This document shows, one piece after another, positions 9,271 to 17,138 of a DNA stretch of 33,965 nucleotides (position 1 is its first letter; the number at the start of each line of letters is the position of its first letter). The notes beneath the pieces were generated by a model. It was not told the origin of the DNA, did not search any database, and was given only the letters and a program-made list of their open reading frames with translations. This stretch comes from an uncultured Alistipes sp. (lineage in GTDB: Bacteria; Bacteroidota; Bacteroidia; Bacteroidales; Rikenellaceae): contig CASDZK010000017.1 of NCBI GenBank assembly GCA_949286165.1, positions 1-33,965 of the forward strand. The letters run 5' to 3'. The translations under genes and the position numbers were made by a program.

Positions 9271-10233
9271 TTATTTTACTTCCAGCATGGGATTTGTAAA
9301 AATATTGATTCCCAACTTATTCGTAATGTATTGAATGGCTTTTTGAGCGCGAACGGAATTTCCGGCATCGTCGAGTTGGGGCGAAAAAGCCGCAATGCCG
9401 AAAGATCCGGGAATGACTCCGAGTATGCCGCCGCCTACCCCGGTTTTCGCCGGTATGCCCGACACATACATCCAATCGCCGGTATGTTCGTAAAAGCCCA
9501 CGGTAGCGACAAGCGAAACGATCCGGGCGGTCAGGGATTCGTCGAACACCTGTTTCCGCGTTACGGGATTCATTCCTCCGCAGGCAATGGTAGCCGCACC
9601 GATCGCCAGTTGCCGCGCCGTAACCCCCAAAGAACACTGACGGGTATAAATGTCGAGCGACATGTCCGGATCGTCGTAAATACGGCCGTAATTTTTCAAC
9701 AGCCAGGCGATGGACTTGTTGTTGAAATTGGTCGCCGATTCGGATTTGTACAATTCGTCGATTACCGACAACGGGCTGCCGCATAAACCGGCAAAAAACG
9801 TTTCGATGGCCTGCCACTTGCCTTTGGCGTCGCCGACAGGCTTGACCATGCTGCAGGCGGAAATGGCTCCGGCATTGACCAACGGCGAAGAGGGATGGTC
9901 CTTTTCCAACAAAATGGCCATGATGGAATTGAAAGGAAGTCCGGTAGCGTCCGCACCGATTTTGTTCATGACCTCGTCCGCGCCGTACTGGTTCATGATC
10001 AACAGCGCCGTCGGGACTTTCGACACCGACTCGATACCGAAAACATAATCGACGTCGCCGGCCTCGACGATCTCGCCCGAAGGCAGGACCATCGCAATGC
10101 CGAACAGCGAGGAAGGCACGTTTTTCAGATAAGGAATATAATCGGCGTTAGCTCCGCCGTCTTGCGGCTTGACCGCTTCGTATGCTTCTTGCACCAAGTC
10201 TTTCAGACTCGAAAGGGATATTTGTGTCGCCAT
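9271..10233 (-). CDS. glsA: Glutaminase A (serine beta-lactamase-like glutaminase)
   Basis: GlsA hydrolyses glutamine to glutamate and ammonia in the cytoplasm. Both products help acid resistance: ammonia takes up a proton and glutamate feeds GadB. The 320-residue protein starts at MATQISLSSLKDLVQEAYE. It shows GIAMVLPSGE, the SxxK catalytic motif in FGIESVSK (Ser69, Lys72), PFNSIMAILLE, PLVNAGAISA and the C-terminal KTGVGGGILGVIPG. The frame continues 17 codons further upstream into the gadC stop region, but the start at 10233 gives the normal family N-terminus and leaves 4 bases after the gadC stop. It is therefore tightly coupled to gadC in one operon. Glutaminase beside glutamate decarboxylase and the antiporter is a known arrangement in gut Bacteroides-type genomes. 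Confidence 0.95.
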   Translation of the reverse strand: MATQISLSSLKDLVQEAYEAVKPQDGGANADYIPYLKNVPSSLFGIAMVLPSGEIVEAGDVDYVFGIESVSKVPTALLIMNQYGADEVMNKIGADATGLPFNSIMAILLEKDHPSSPLVNAGAISACSMVKPVGDAKGKWQAIETFFAGLCGSPLSVIDELYKSESATNFNNKSIAWLLKNYGRIYDDPDMSLDIYTRQCSLGVTARQLAIGAATIACGGMNPVTRKQVFDESLTARIVSLVATVGFYEHTGDWMYVSGIPAKTGVGGGILGVIPGSFGIAAFSPQLDDAGNSVRAQKAIQYITNKLGINIFTNPMLEVK

Positions 10234-10237
10234 AACG

Positions 10238-11764
10238 TCATTTGGTTTTATTGTCGGTAGAATCGGAAGAAGCCGGCGTTGCAACGGTATCGGCCGGAAC
10301 GACGGCCGCTTTTTCCCAATGGAACGGCTGGAATTGGTCGGTCTGGTCGGTACTCTTCCACGAAGGTTTGCGAACCGAATAAATAATCATGGGGATAACG
10401 ACCACCACGATACAGCCGATAATCAGGACGGAATACCATACGGTGTTGCTGCCGGTGGAAATTTGGGCGGGCGGAATAAAGCTGAGTACGAAAGCCAGCA
10501 AGGCTCCGCAGAAACCAAGACCCGCAACGAACCACATCAGCCCGTTCCCCTTGCCGATACGGAAAGGCCGGTCGGCTTTCGGCATTTTGTATCGCAACAT
10601 GATAGCGGAAGCGAACATCATCAGGTACATGATCAGATACAACAATACCGTAAGCTGCGAAAGAATCTGGTAGAACGACTGTACGGAGGGCATGACCACG
10701 AACAGGAGACTGAGGACGGTAACGATCGCGCCCTGCACGAACAGGATATTGCGCTGTACGCCCGTTTTATTGGTCTTTTGGAAGAAGGGAGGCAAATAGC
10801 CGGCTTTCCCCACGGTAAAAATCCCTTTGGACGGACCGGCCACCCAGGTAAGCACGCCGGCCAACACCCCGAACATCAAAGCGACGGCGATAACGGGGGA
10901 GGCCCAGCTCATGTGCAGAAAGCGGAAATAATTGTCGAACCCGACCAGCAAACTTTGCGTCAGGTTGATATCTTTGGCGGGAATAATGATGCCGACGGCG
11001 AACGTTCCCAGAACAAAAATCAATACCGTAATCAAAGAACCGATAAAAATCGCTTTCGGGTAATTCTTCCCGGGATTGTTCACGTCCATCACATGAATCC
11101 CCATCATTTCCATCCCCCCGTAAAACAGGAAGATGCCGGACGCAAGGACGATATTGTCGAGTTTGGTAAGGTCGGGGAAAAAGCTCTGGCTCATATCCAG
11201 ATTGTTGTGTCCGCCTGCACTGAGATAGACGATGGCCAGAATAATCAGCAAAGCGGCCGGAATGATCGTCCCGATCATGGCGCCGATTTTCGATATTTTA
11301 CCTACCCAGCCCAAACCTTTCAACGAGATGAAAGTAGCGAGCCAATAGATGACCAATACGGTAATCAACGTAAAGACCTTGTTGGAAGCCAACAAAGCGT
11401 CCTGCGACTGATCCAGGCCGATAAATGCGATGGAGACGGCCCCGAAAGTAAGCACCGTAGGATACCAGATGGTGCTTTCGATCCATTGCAGCCAGATCGC
11501 CAGAAACCCGGGACGTCCGCCCATGGCCTCGCCGACCCAGCGGAACACTCCGCCCTGCTTGTCCTTAAACATGGCGGCCAGTTCGGCAGCGACCAATGCG
11601 GTAGGAATCAGGAAAACGATGGCGGCGAACAGGTAATAGAAAGCCGAGGAAAGACCGTAAACCGCTTCGGAAGCCAACCCGCGCAAACTTACCACGGCAG
11701 CCACGTTCATAATGGCCAGTGTCATGACACTCAATTTGAACGTCGTTTTTGTGTTTGTTCCCAT
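10238..11764 (-). CDS. gadC: Glutamate:GABA antiporter GadC (APC superfamily)
   Basis: GadC exchanges external glutamate for internal GABA across the inner membrane and so exports the proton-consuming product of GadB. The 508-residue protein has about 12 hydrophobic segments. The first helix carries NVAAVVSLRGLASEA, typical of GadC-like APC proteins, and AELAAMFKDKQGGVFRWVGEA follows. GGMEMMGIHVMDVNNP and WVAGPSKGIFTVGKAGYLPP are further family signatures. The soluble C-terminal tail after about residue 460 is polar and could act like the pH-sensitive plug of E. coli GadC, though its sequence is different. The gene lies 40 bases after the channel gene and 4 bases before glsA, so the three are very probably one transcript. 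Confidence 0.95.
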   Translation of the reverse strand: MGTNTKTTFKLSVMTLAIMNVAAVVSLRGLASEAVYGLSSAFYYLFAAIVFLIPTALVAAELAAMFKDKQGGVFRWVGEAMGGRPGFLAIWLQWIESTIWYPTVLTFGAVSIAFIGLDQSQDALLASNKVFTLITVLVIYWLATFISLKGLGWVGKISKIGAMIGTIIPAALLIILAIVYLSAGGHNNLDMSQSFFPDLTKLDNIVLASGIFLFYGGMEMMGIHVMDVNNPGKNYPKAIFIGSLITVLIFVLGTFAVGIIIPAKDINLTQSLLVGFDNYFRFLHMSWASPVIAVALMFGVLAGVLTWVAGPSKGIFTVGKAGYLPPFFQKTNKTGVQRNILFVQGAIVTVLSLLFVVMPSVQSFYQILSQLTVLLYLIMYLMMFASAIMLRYKMPKADRPFRIGKGNGLMWFVAGLGFCGALLAFVLSFIPPAQISTGSNTVWYSVLIIGCIVVVVIPMIIYSVRKPSWKSTDQTDQFQPFHWEKAAVVPADTVATPASSDSTDNKTK

Positions 11765-11804
11765 AATTCAATTTAAATAATCATAAAAATTAGACATATA
11801 CATA

Positions 11805-12506
11805 TTATTTTTCATCGGTTTCGGTCGGTTCCGGCTTTCGAAACAGTTTGCTTTGGAAAGTCGTCGTGACGTAAGCCGTAAAAATGGGGAAAAGCACCAT
11901 GCCGGCCGTTGGCAGCAGCACGGCCAATATCTGCCCGGGAACCCGTTGCGCCACGATATTGGACCCCACGGTAGTTACATTCATGCACGCCCAGCAAACG
12001 GCATTCCAAAACGTGTGGACCTCGGCATTCACGCCCTTTTCGGTAATGAAAAAAACGATGCTGGAGAAATAAGTGAAAGCCAAAATGATAATGATATAAG
12101 AGATGAACAAGGTAGCGATCTTCGTTTTGGTAATCCATCCCACGATAATCCCGATTCCGTAAGCCCCGCGAATCAAAGGCATGGCTTTGGCGAAATAATA
12201 CAAAGCGTCGGACATGTGCAGATCGAAATGCTGGGCGATATTCAGAAAAGGAATGGAAACGATCAGAAAAAACAAATTACGCCATAAAAAACGTCCTTTA
12301 CGTTCGCTGACGATGAAACGGACAAGGAAATCCAACAAAAAGACAATACATACCCACAACTGCACCCGCATAAACAACACACTGTCGTAAGGCTCCAGAT
12401 TGTTCAGCATTTCGAGCGAGAGGATCACGAGAATGGCGATACTGCCTACCAACACCAAAATATTCAGTACTCTGAGCAAATTCTGCAAAGTCTTGGAAAA
12501 ACGCAT
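11805..12506 (-). CDS. Six-helix ion channel with an atypical pore (gad-linked)
   Basis: The 233-residue protein has the layout of a six-transmembrane cation channel: helices near 12-35, 46-68, 74-90, 103-125 and 129-155, a pore loop at 163-185, and a last helix near 190-215. The pore loop reads TFWNAVCWACMNVTTVGSN, clearly related to potassium-channel pores (TTVGYGD), but the filter is T179-V180-G181-S182-N183, so the usual YG(D) is replaced by SN. The fourth helix has very few positive charges, so strong voltage sensing is unlikely. No regulatory RCK domain is present, and a short acidic tail ends the protein. It is the first gene of the minus-strand gad unit, with gadC 40 bases downstream and gadB divergent. 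A role in charge balance during GABA/glutamate exchange is an inference. Confidence 0.85.
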   Translation of the reverse strand: MRFSKTLQNLLRVLNILVLVGSIAILVILSLEMLNNLEPYDSVLFMRVQLWVCIVFLLDFLVRFIVSERKGRFLWRNLFFLIVSIPFLNIAQHFDLHMSDALYYFAKAMPLIRGAYGIGIIVGWITKTKIATLFISYIIIILAFTYFSSIVFFITEKGVNAEVHTFWNAVCWACMNVTTVGSNIVAQRVPGQILAVLLPTAGMVLFPIFTAYVTTTFQSKLFRKPEPTETDEK

Positions 12507-12706
12507 TGAATAACAATTTTTAGATTTTACACGAGGGTATTTTCAAAAACCCTGCAAAAGTTCCCGAAAACCGAAATATTTTTAATTTTACCGACCCGCT
12601 GGAACAGAGGCATGGTTTTTGGTTTACCCTTGGCGGTCCGTTTTTCCAGCTTCGGCACACCCCAAAAAAACGGACAAATCATGTAAATACTTAAATCTCT
12701 CATCGT
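12507..12706. promoter_or_regulatory. Divergent gad control region with an inverted repeat
   Basis: This 200-base gap must hold the promoters for gadB (plus) and for channel-gadC-glsA (minus). No full TAnnTTTG box is visible for either direction. A perfect 10-bp inverted repeat with a 20-base spacer (12636-12645 and 12666-12675) lies 32-71 bases before the gadB start. It could fold in the gadB leader or bind a regulator. Confidence 0.5.
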
Positions 12707-14185
12707 ATGGAAACAAAACAAGCCAAAAGACCGGAAACCATCGAAACTCCGGTGTACGGATCAGACAGAATGTTGGTGGAAGCCCCTTCGGACCGAATTC
12801 CCGAAGAACCCACTTCGGCGGAAATCGCCTATCGAATGGTAAAAGACGAAACCTATCCGCAAACGCAACCTCATTTGAATTTCGCCACTTTCGTCACGAC
12901 CTACATGGACGAATACGCCACCCGTTTGATGAACGACGCCATCAACATCAACTATATCGACGAAACGGAATATCCGCGCATCGCCAAAATGTGCGGGAAA
13001 TGCATCAATATCGTCGCGAACCTGTGGAACACTCCCGAAAAAAATGCATGGAAAACCGGTGCACTGGCCATCGGGTCGTCGGAAGCCTGCATGCTGGGCG
13101 GCGTAGCGGCCTGGCTGCGCTGGAAAGAACGAAGGAAAGCCGCAGGCAAACCGTTTGACAAACCCAATTTCGTCATCTCTTCGGCTTTTCAGGTCGTATG
13201 GGAAAAATTCGCGCAACTGTGGCAGATCGAAATGCGCGTCGTTCCCCTGACCAAAGAAAAAATCACGCTGGACCCGCAGGACGCCCTGAACATGTGCGAC
13301 GAAAACACCATTTGCATCGTTCCCATCTTAGGGGTTACCTGGACAGGTCTGAACGACGATGTCAAAGGGTTGAACGATGCGCTGGACACCTACAACGCCA
13401 AGACCGGATACGAAATTCCCATTCACGTGGATGCCGCTTCGGGCGGTTTCATCCTGCCGTTCCTGCAACCGGAAGAAAAATGGGACTTCCGATTGAAATG
13501 GGTGCTTTCCATCAGCACGTCGGGCCATAAATTCGGATTGGTCTATCCGGGACTGGGCTGGGTAGTCTGGAAAGACAAAAAGTACCTTCCCGACACCATG
13601 TCTTTCAGCGTAAACTATCTGGGAGCCGACATCACGCAGGTAGGTCTGAACTTCTCGCGTCCGGCAGCCCAAATCCTCGGACAATATTACCAATTCATCC
13701 GATTGGGATTCAAAGGATATCGCGACATTCAGTACAACAGCATGGAAGTGACCCGGTACGCCCATGAACGAATCGGGAAAATGGCTCCATTTGTCAATTA
13801 CAGCCCGGAAGTGGTCAACCCTCTGTTCATCTGGTCGCTGAAACCGGAATACGACAAGAAAGCCAATTGGACGCTTTTCGACCTGCAGGCCAAATTGCAG
13901 GAAGGCGGATGGATGGTCCCGGCCTACACGCTGCCGAACAATCTGGAGGATGTCGTAGTCATGCGTATCGTATGCCGCCAGGGAGTAAGCCGCGACATGA
14001 TCGACATGCTGCTGGCGGACATCGAAACAGCCATCTCGGAACTGGAAAAACTCGAATATCCCACGCCTACCCGTCTGGCGCAACAACGTTCGCAAAAAAT
14101 CAGCCACAAAATATTCTCCCGTACGGGACATACCGGCCACGTGAAACAATCGGCCATCTGCAGCAACGGAGCCCCCTGCAAATAG
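12707..14185 (+). CDS. gadB: Glutamate decarboxylase
   Basis: GadB is a PLP enzyme that turns glutamate into GABA and CO2 and uses up one cytoplasmic proton per turn. The 492-residue protein shows the PLP-binding aspartate in IPIHVDAASGG (Asp242), the Schiff-base lysine in STSGHKFGLVYPG (Lys275), and conserved stretches around NFATFVTTYMDEYATRLM and AIGSSEACMLGG. Length and order of motifs match the bacterial GadB family. The C-terminus, GHTGHVKQSAIC and then SNGAPCK, is longer than in E. coli GadB and has two Cys and two His; in E. coli the C-terminal His closes the active site at neutral pH. The gene stands divergent to the channel-gadC-glsA unit with a 200-base shared control region and ends in a strong terminator. 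Confidence 0.97.
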   Translation: METKQAKRPETIETPVYGSDRMLVEAPSDRIPEEPTSAEIAYRMVKDETYPQTQPHLNFATFVTTYMDEYATRLMNDAININYIDETEYPRIAKMCGKCINIVANLWNTPEKNAWKTGALAIGSSEACMLGGVAAWLRWKERRKAAGKPFDKPNFVISSAFQVVWEKFAQLWQIEMRVVPLTKEKITLDPQDALNMCDENTICIVPILGVTWTGLNDDVKGLNDALDTYNAKTGYEIPIHVDAASGGFILPFLQPEEKWDFRLKWVLSISTSGHKFGLVYPGLGWVVWKDKKYLPDTMSFSVNYLGADITQVGLNFSRPAAQILGQYYQFIRLGFKGYRDIQYNSMEVTRYAHERIGKMAPFVNYSPEVVNPLFIWSLKPEYDKKANWTLFDLQAKLQEGGWMVPAYTLPNNLEDVVVMRIVCRQGVSRDMIDMLLADIETAISELEKLEYPTPTRLAQQRSQKISHKIFSRTGHTGHVKQSAICSNGAPCK

Positions 14186-14209
14186 CAAAGCCCGTTAAAG
14201 GTACGCAAC

Positions 14210-14242
14210 AAAAAAACCGGAACATTCTGTTCCGGTTTTTTT
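14210..14242 (+). terminator. Rho-independent terminator of gadB
   Basis: ACCGGAACA (14216-14224) pairs with TGTTCCGGT (14228-14236) over a 3-base loop, with a run of A before and T after, about 25 bases past the gadB stop. It is nearly symmetrical and could also stop minus-strand transcription coming from the tRNA gene. Confidence 0.9.
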
Positions 14243-14253
14243 GTACTGCCGAG

Positions 14254-14326
14254 AGCCACAAGCCAGGCTCGAACTGGCGACCTTTTCGTTACGAATGAAA
14301 TGCTCTACCGACTGAGCTATTGTGGC
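14254..14326 (-). tRNA. tRNA-Thr(CGU)
   Basis: The 73-base cloverleaf on the minus strand has a 7-bp acceptor stem (GCCACAA/TTGTGGC), a D arm GCTC...GAGC, a T arm GCCAG-TTCGAGC-CTGGC and the anticodon loop TTCGTAA, giving anticodon CGU for threonine ACG codons. The 3' CCA is not encoded. The base pair closing the anticodon loop is an A-C mismatch (positions 31 and 39), which is slightly unusual; all other stems pair well. Confidence 0.9.
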
Positions 14327-14440
14327 GTTTCAGTTTTATTTTGCGATGCAAAAATCGCAAATAAAAACGGGAAATGCAACTTTTTCAACAAATAAAAACG
14401 CATTTATTTTACAACATACTGAATATCAACACAAAAAAAC

Positions 14441-14800
14441 AAGCAAAGGGTATAAGCCGGGTTCTGTCATTCCCGTAGGAACGTTCTATCATTTATCTAG
14501 GCGCGACGGTTACCCGCCGGCTCATCAGCGACCTACCCCCCGGTTCGGGCGAGCCACCCTCGAACACCGGTATATACGGTCTTGCAACCCGTTGGACATA
14601 CGGCCGCGCGCATCGCTACACGCGCCGGTGGGCTCTTACCCCACCTTTTCACCCTTACCCCGCTGAAACGAGGCGGTTATTTTCTGTTATGCGACCATCC
14701 CCTCACGAAGATTTTTCAGTTAGAAAAAACGGTGCTCTGCGTTGCCCGGACTTTCCTCCCCCCGCCGAAGCGGGCAGCGATAGAATCCCCTTGCTTGCGG
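14441..14800 (-). ncRNA. rnpB: RNase P RNA (bacterial class A)
   Basis: This is the catalytic RNA that trims the 5' leader of tRNA precursors. On the minus strand the 5' part contains the universal GAGGAAAGTCCGGGC block (about 14740-14760) and the 3' end has ACAGAACCCGGCTTATA (about 14450-14468). The first bases (CAAGCAAGGGG) pair with CCCTTTGCTTG at the 3' end to form helix P1, which fixes both ends to within a few bases. A T run follows on the minus strand (14433-14440) and would end transcription. It lies just upstream of tRNA-Thr and divergent to fmt. Confidence 0.93.
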
Positions 14801-14802
14801 GG

Positions 14803-14810
14803 CAAAGGTA
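14803..14810 (-). promoter_or_regulatory. rnpB -7 box
   Basis: TACCTTTG on the minus strand fits TAnnTTTG and sits a few bases before the first base of helix P1, exactly where it should be. No clear TTTG is seen 19-21 bases upstream of it. Confidence 0.6.
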
Positions 14811-14861
14811 CGAAATCCGACGGAAAATTCGAACGAATTTCAAATTCGGGAGGAAAATAGC

Positions 14862-14869
14862 TACTTTTG
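14862..14869 (+). promoter_or_regulatory. fmt -7 box
   Basis: TACTTTTG fits TAnnTTTG and ends 17 bases before the fmt start codon, so the leader would be very short. The -33 element is weak. Confidence 0.5.
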
Positions 14870-14886
14870 TTTGTAAAACCGGAGTT

Positions 14887-15837
14887 ATGAAAAACATACG
14901 AATCGTATATATGGGTACGCCGGAATTCGCGGTATATCCCCTGCAATTACTGGTAGAAAAAGGCTATAACGTAGTTGGCGTGGTTACCATGCCGGACAAG
15001 AAAGCGGGACGCGGCCAAAAACTGTTCCAAAGCCCGGTAAAAACGTATGCCGCGGCGCACGGCCTGCCGGTACTGCAACCGGAAAAGCTGAAAGACGAAA
15101 CGTTTTTGCAGGAGTTGAAAGCATTGAATCCCCAGCTGGGCATCGTCGTCGCCTTCCGCATGCTGCCCGAGGCGGTGTGGTCCATGCCTCCGATGGGAAC
15201 GTTCAACCTGCATGCCTCTCTTCTGCCGGATTACCGGGGAGCGGCCCCCATCAACTGGTGTTTGATGAACGGCGACAGCACGACCGGAGTAACGACGTTT
15301 TTATTAGACCAACAGATCGACACGGGCGATATTATTCTGCAACGGGAAATAGCGATCGCCCCGGAAGACAATGCCGGCACGCTGCACGACAAGCTGATGT
15401 ACGCGGGAGGAACGCTGGTACTCGACAGCATACGGGCATTGGCGGAAAAAAACGTGCGTCCCCTGCGGCAAACGGAAATGGCCAGCGGTCTCATGCGTCC
15501 CGCCCCCAAAATATTCAAGGAAGACGGCCGCATCGACTGGAACGGCCGGATGACGGACATCCGCAACAAAGTCCGAGGATTGAGCCCCTACCCCGCCGCA
15601 TGGACCGATTTCGGCGGTGCCTACGGCGAGGGAATATCCATGAAAATCTTTACCGTCGGCACGGAAGCGGCCGACCACGGGTTAGCCTGCGGAACGGTAG
15701 TGTGCGACGGTAGAAAAACCTTGAAAATAGCCTGCCAGGACGGATTCGTTCATCTGCTGGACGTACAGCTGGCCGGGAAAAAACGCATGGACGTAAAAGC
15801 CCTGCTGAACGGGGTTCGCCTATTCGACCCCAAGTAA
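14887..15837 (+). CDS. fmt: Methionyl-tRNA formyltransferase
   Basis: Fmt formylates the initiator Met-tRNA using 10-formyl-tetrahydrofolate, an essential step for bacterial translation start. The predicted 316-residue protein begins MKNIRIVYMGTPEFAVYPL. It shows the formyl-transferase catalytic region FNLHASLLPDYRGAAPINW (Asn and His) and the matching aspartate in QQIDTGDI, followed by the C-terminal tRNA-binding domain. The frame is open up to 14689, but that part runs through the rnpB gene and its promoter and has no homology, so the ATG at 14887 is the start. It is next to rnpB and tRNA-Thr, forming a small cluster of translation genes. The acetyltransferase gene follows after 24 bases and is probably cotranscribed. 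Confidence 0.97.
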   Translation: MKNIRIVYMGTPEFAVYPLQLLVEKGYNVVGVVTMPDKKAGRGQKLFQSPVKTYAAAHGLPVLQPEKLKDETFLQELKALNPQLGIVVAFRMLPEAVWSMPPMGTFNLHASLLPDYRGAAPINWCLMNGDSTTGVTTFLLDQQIDTGDIILQREIAIAPEDNAGTLHDKLMYAGGTLVLDSIRALAEKNVRPLRQTEMASGLMRPAPKIFKEDGRIDWNGRMTDIRNKVRGLSPYPAAWTDFGGAYGEGISMKIFTVGTEAADHGLACGTVVCDGRKTLKIACQDGFVHLLDVQLAGKKRMDVKALLNGVRLFDPK

Positions 15838-15861
15838 ACGTTTGATTTCATTTTTGCCGAC

Positions 15862-16377
15862 ATGGAATACTCCGACACCCTCTTATTCAGACCGGCCGTA
15901 CCTGCCGATTTCAACCGGATTTGGGAAATCATTCTGCAAGCCAAGGAACAGATGCGCAGAGAAAACAAATGCCAATGGAGCGAACACTATCCCGCCCGCG
16001 AGCACATCTCGGCCGACATCGCCAACGGTTATGCCCATGTGCTTTGCCGGGAAAAAAGCATAATCGCCTGCGGAGCCGTCGTTTTCGACGGCGAACCGGC
16101 CTACCGGCATATCCGCGGGAAATGGCTGAGCGACAAACCTTATGTCGTCGTACACCGCTTAGCGGTAGCGGACGAAGCCAAACGACGCGGCATAGCCGCC
16201 GTGTTCATGCGGGAAACGGAGAAAAAAAGCAAAATGCAGGGAATACGCAGCTTTCGGGTCGATACCAATTCCGACAATTTCTACATGCAGAAACTTTTAA
16301 CGAAATTAGGATTCGCCTATTGCGGAGAAATTACCTACCCGCAAGGGACCCGGATGGCTTACGAAAAGCTGCTGTGA
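15862..16377 (+). CDS. GNAT-family N-acetyltransferase
   Basis: The 171-residue product has the acetyl-CoA binding core of the GNAT fold: LLFRPAVPADFNRIWEII at the N-terminus, the strand and pyrophosphate-loop region VVHRLAVADEAKRRGIA (about 97-113), and the end region NFYMQKLLTKLGFAYCGEI. The usual Q/RxxGxG/A motif appears as KRRGIA. The substrate cannot be told; small-molecule or protein N-acetylation are both possible. It starts 24 bases after fmt on the same strand and is likely cotranscribed with it. It ends 25 bases from the converging cupin gene, and no clear hairpin is visible in that gap. Confidence 0.85.
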   Translation: MEYSDTLLFRPAVPADFNRIWEIILQAKEQMRRENKCQWSEHYPAREHISADIANGYAHVLCREKSIIACGAVVFDGEPAYRHIRGKWLSDKPYVVVHRLAVADEAKRRGIAAVFMRETEKKSKMQGIRSFRVDTNSDNFYMQKLLTKLGFAYCGEITYPQGTRMAYEKLL

Positions 16378-16402
16378 CTCGCGCTCTTCCCCGCGATTTC
16401 CG

Positions 16403-16906
16403 TTATTTTTCCGCGGCCGCATCCTTCCATTTTTCACGCACGGACTCTTCTCCCTCGAAATAGCCCGCCTGATCCGCTTTCCTGAAAATCTCTCCGGAAG
16501 GGACCAGATACACCTTATCCGAATCGGGATACTCGCATACGTCATAACCGCAGAAAGTCCTTATGTCCAGATAAACGCAAGGTTCCGGCATAGGATTGTA
16601 CAACTGGTGCGCCCCCGCCTCGCCCCGCTCGAAAAAGACCATGTCCCCGCAATCGAGCGTCGCGATACCCTCCGGAGTCCGCAAAGCAGCGGAACCGGAA
16701 ATAATCAGAAACAACTCTTCCGCAAACCGATGGAAATGATACGCCGAATTATATTGACCGGTCTCCAGCCGGCGAACGTCGAAATTCAAGTATTGCGGCT
16801 CGATTCCCTTCTTTATCCGGGACACATCCGTCAATAGCCGGAAAGGGTCGATTCGGCCTTCGTTCTCCAGGAACTCCCTTTCCTCCGGTTTTAAAATGAC
16901 AGCCAT
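16403..16906 (-). CDS. Small cupin-domain protein
   Basis: The 167-residue protein has one cupin barrel: AYHFHRFAEELFLIISGSA (motif 1, with likely metal ligands His57, His59 and a Glu at 63-64) and LDCGDMVFFERGEAGAHQLYN (motif 2, with His100). Such single-cupin proteins often bind sugars or small metabolites or act as isomerases or dioxygenases; no specific function can be assigned. No signal peptide is present. It is divergent from the Crp-like gene across a 232-base gap and converges with the acetyltransferase gene. Confidence 0.8.
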   Translation of the reverse strand: MAVILKPEEREFLENEGRIDPFRLLTDVSRIKKGIEPQYLNFDVRRLETGQYNSAYHFHRFAEELFLIISGSAALRTPEGIATLDCGDMVFFERGEAGAHQLYNPMPEPCVYLDIRTFCGYDVCEYPDSDKVYLVPSGEIFRKADQAGYFEGEESVREKWKDAAAEK

Positions 16907-16962
16907 AATGTTATTTTTACAATCACAAAAAATCCGTTCGACGAAAGTGAGATATCGCCATA

Positions 16963-16977
16963 ACCGTCACGGACGGT
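16963..16977. promoter_or_regulatory. Small dyad in the cupin/Crp divergent gap
   Basis: ACCGTC-ACG-GACGGT is a perfect 6-bp dyad with a 3-base centre, located 57 bases before the cupin start and 162 bases before the Crp-like start. It might be an operator for the regulator next door, but this is a guess from position. Confidence 0.25.
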
Positions 16978-17110
16978 AAATATACGAAAAAAACGATATT
17001 CACTCAACCCGACTCGTCCCCGGCCGATTTCCCGCTACTTCGGACCATCAAGGAAGCGCCGGCTTCCTCGCGAAACACGACGGACCGTCTTCCATCCCGT
17101 CCGTTTTTCG

Positions 17111-17118
17111 TATCTTTG
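17111..17118 (+). promoter_or_regulatory. -7 box of the Crp-like regulator gene
   Basis: TATCTTTG fits TAnnTTTG and ends 20 bases before the start codon. No TTTG is present at the expected distance upstream. Confidence 0.45.
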
Positions 17119-17138
17119 ACCAAACAAAAACCTTTGCC

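Noticed and set aside
10169..11776. 535-codon plus-strand frame opposite gadC and glsA
   Set aside because: It is antisense to clear membrane-protein coding sequence; the product is rich in His, Asp and Gln with no fold signature.
14689..14886. N-terminal extension of Fmt
   Set aside because: It would read through the RNase P RNA gene and the fmt promoter box.
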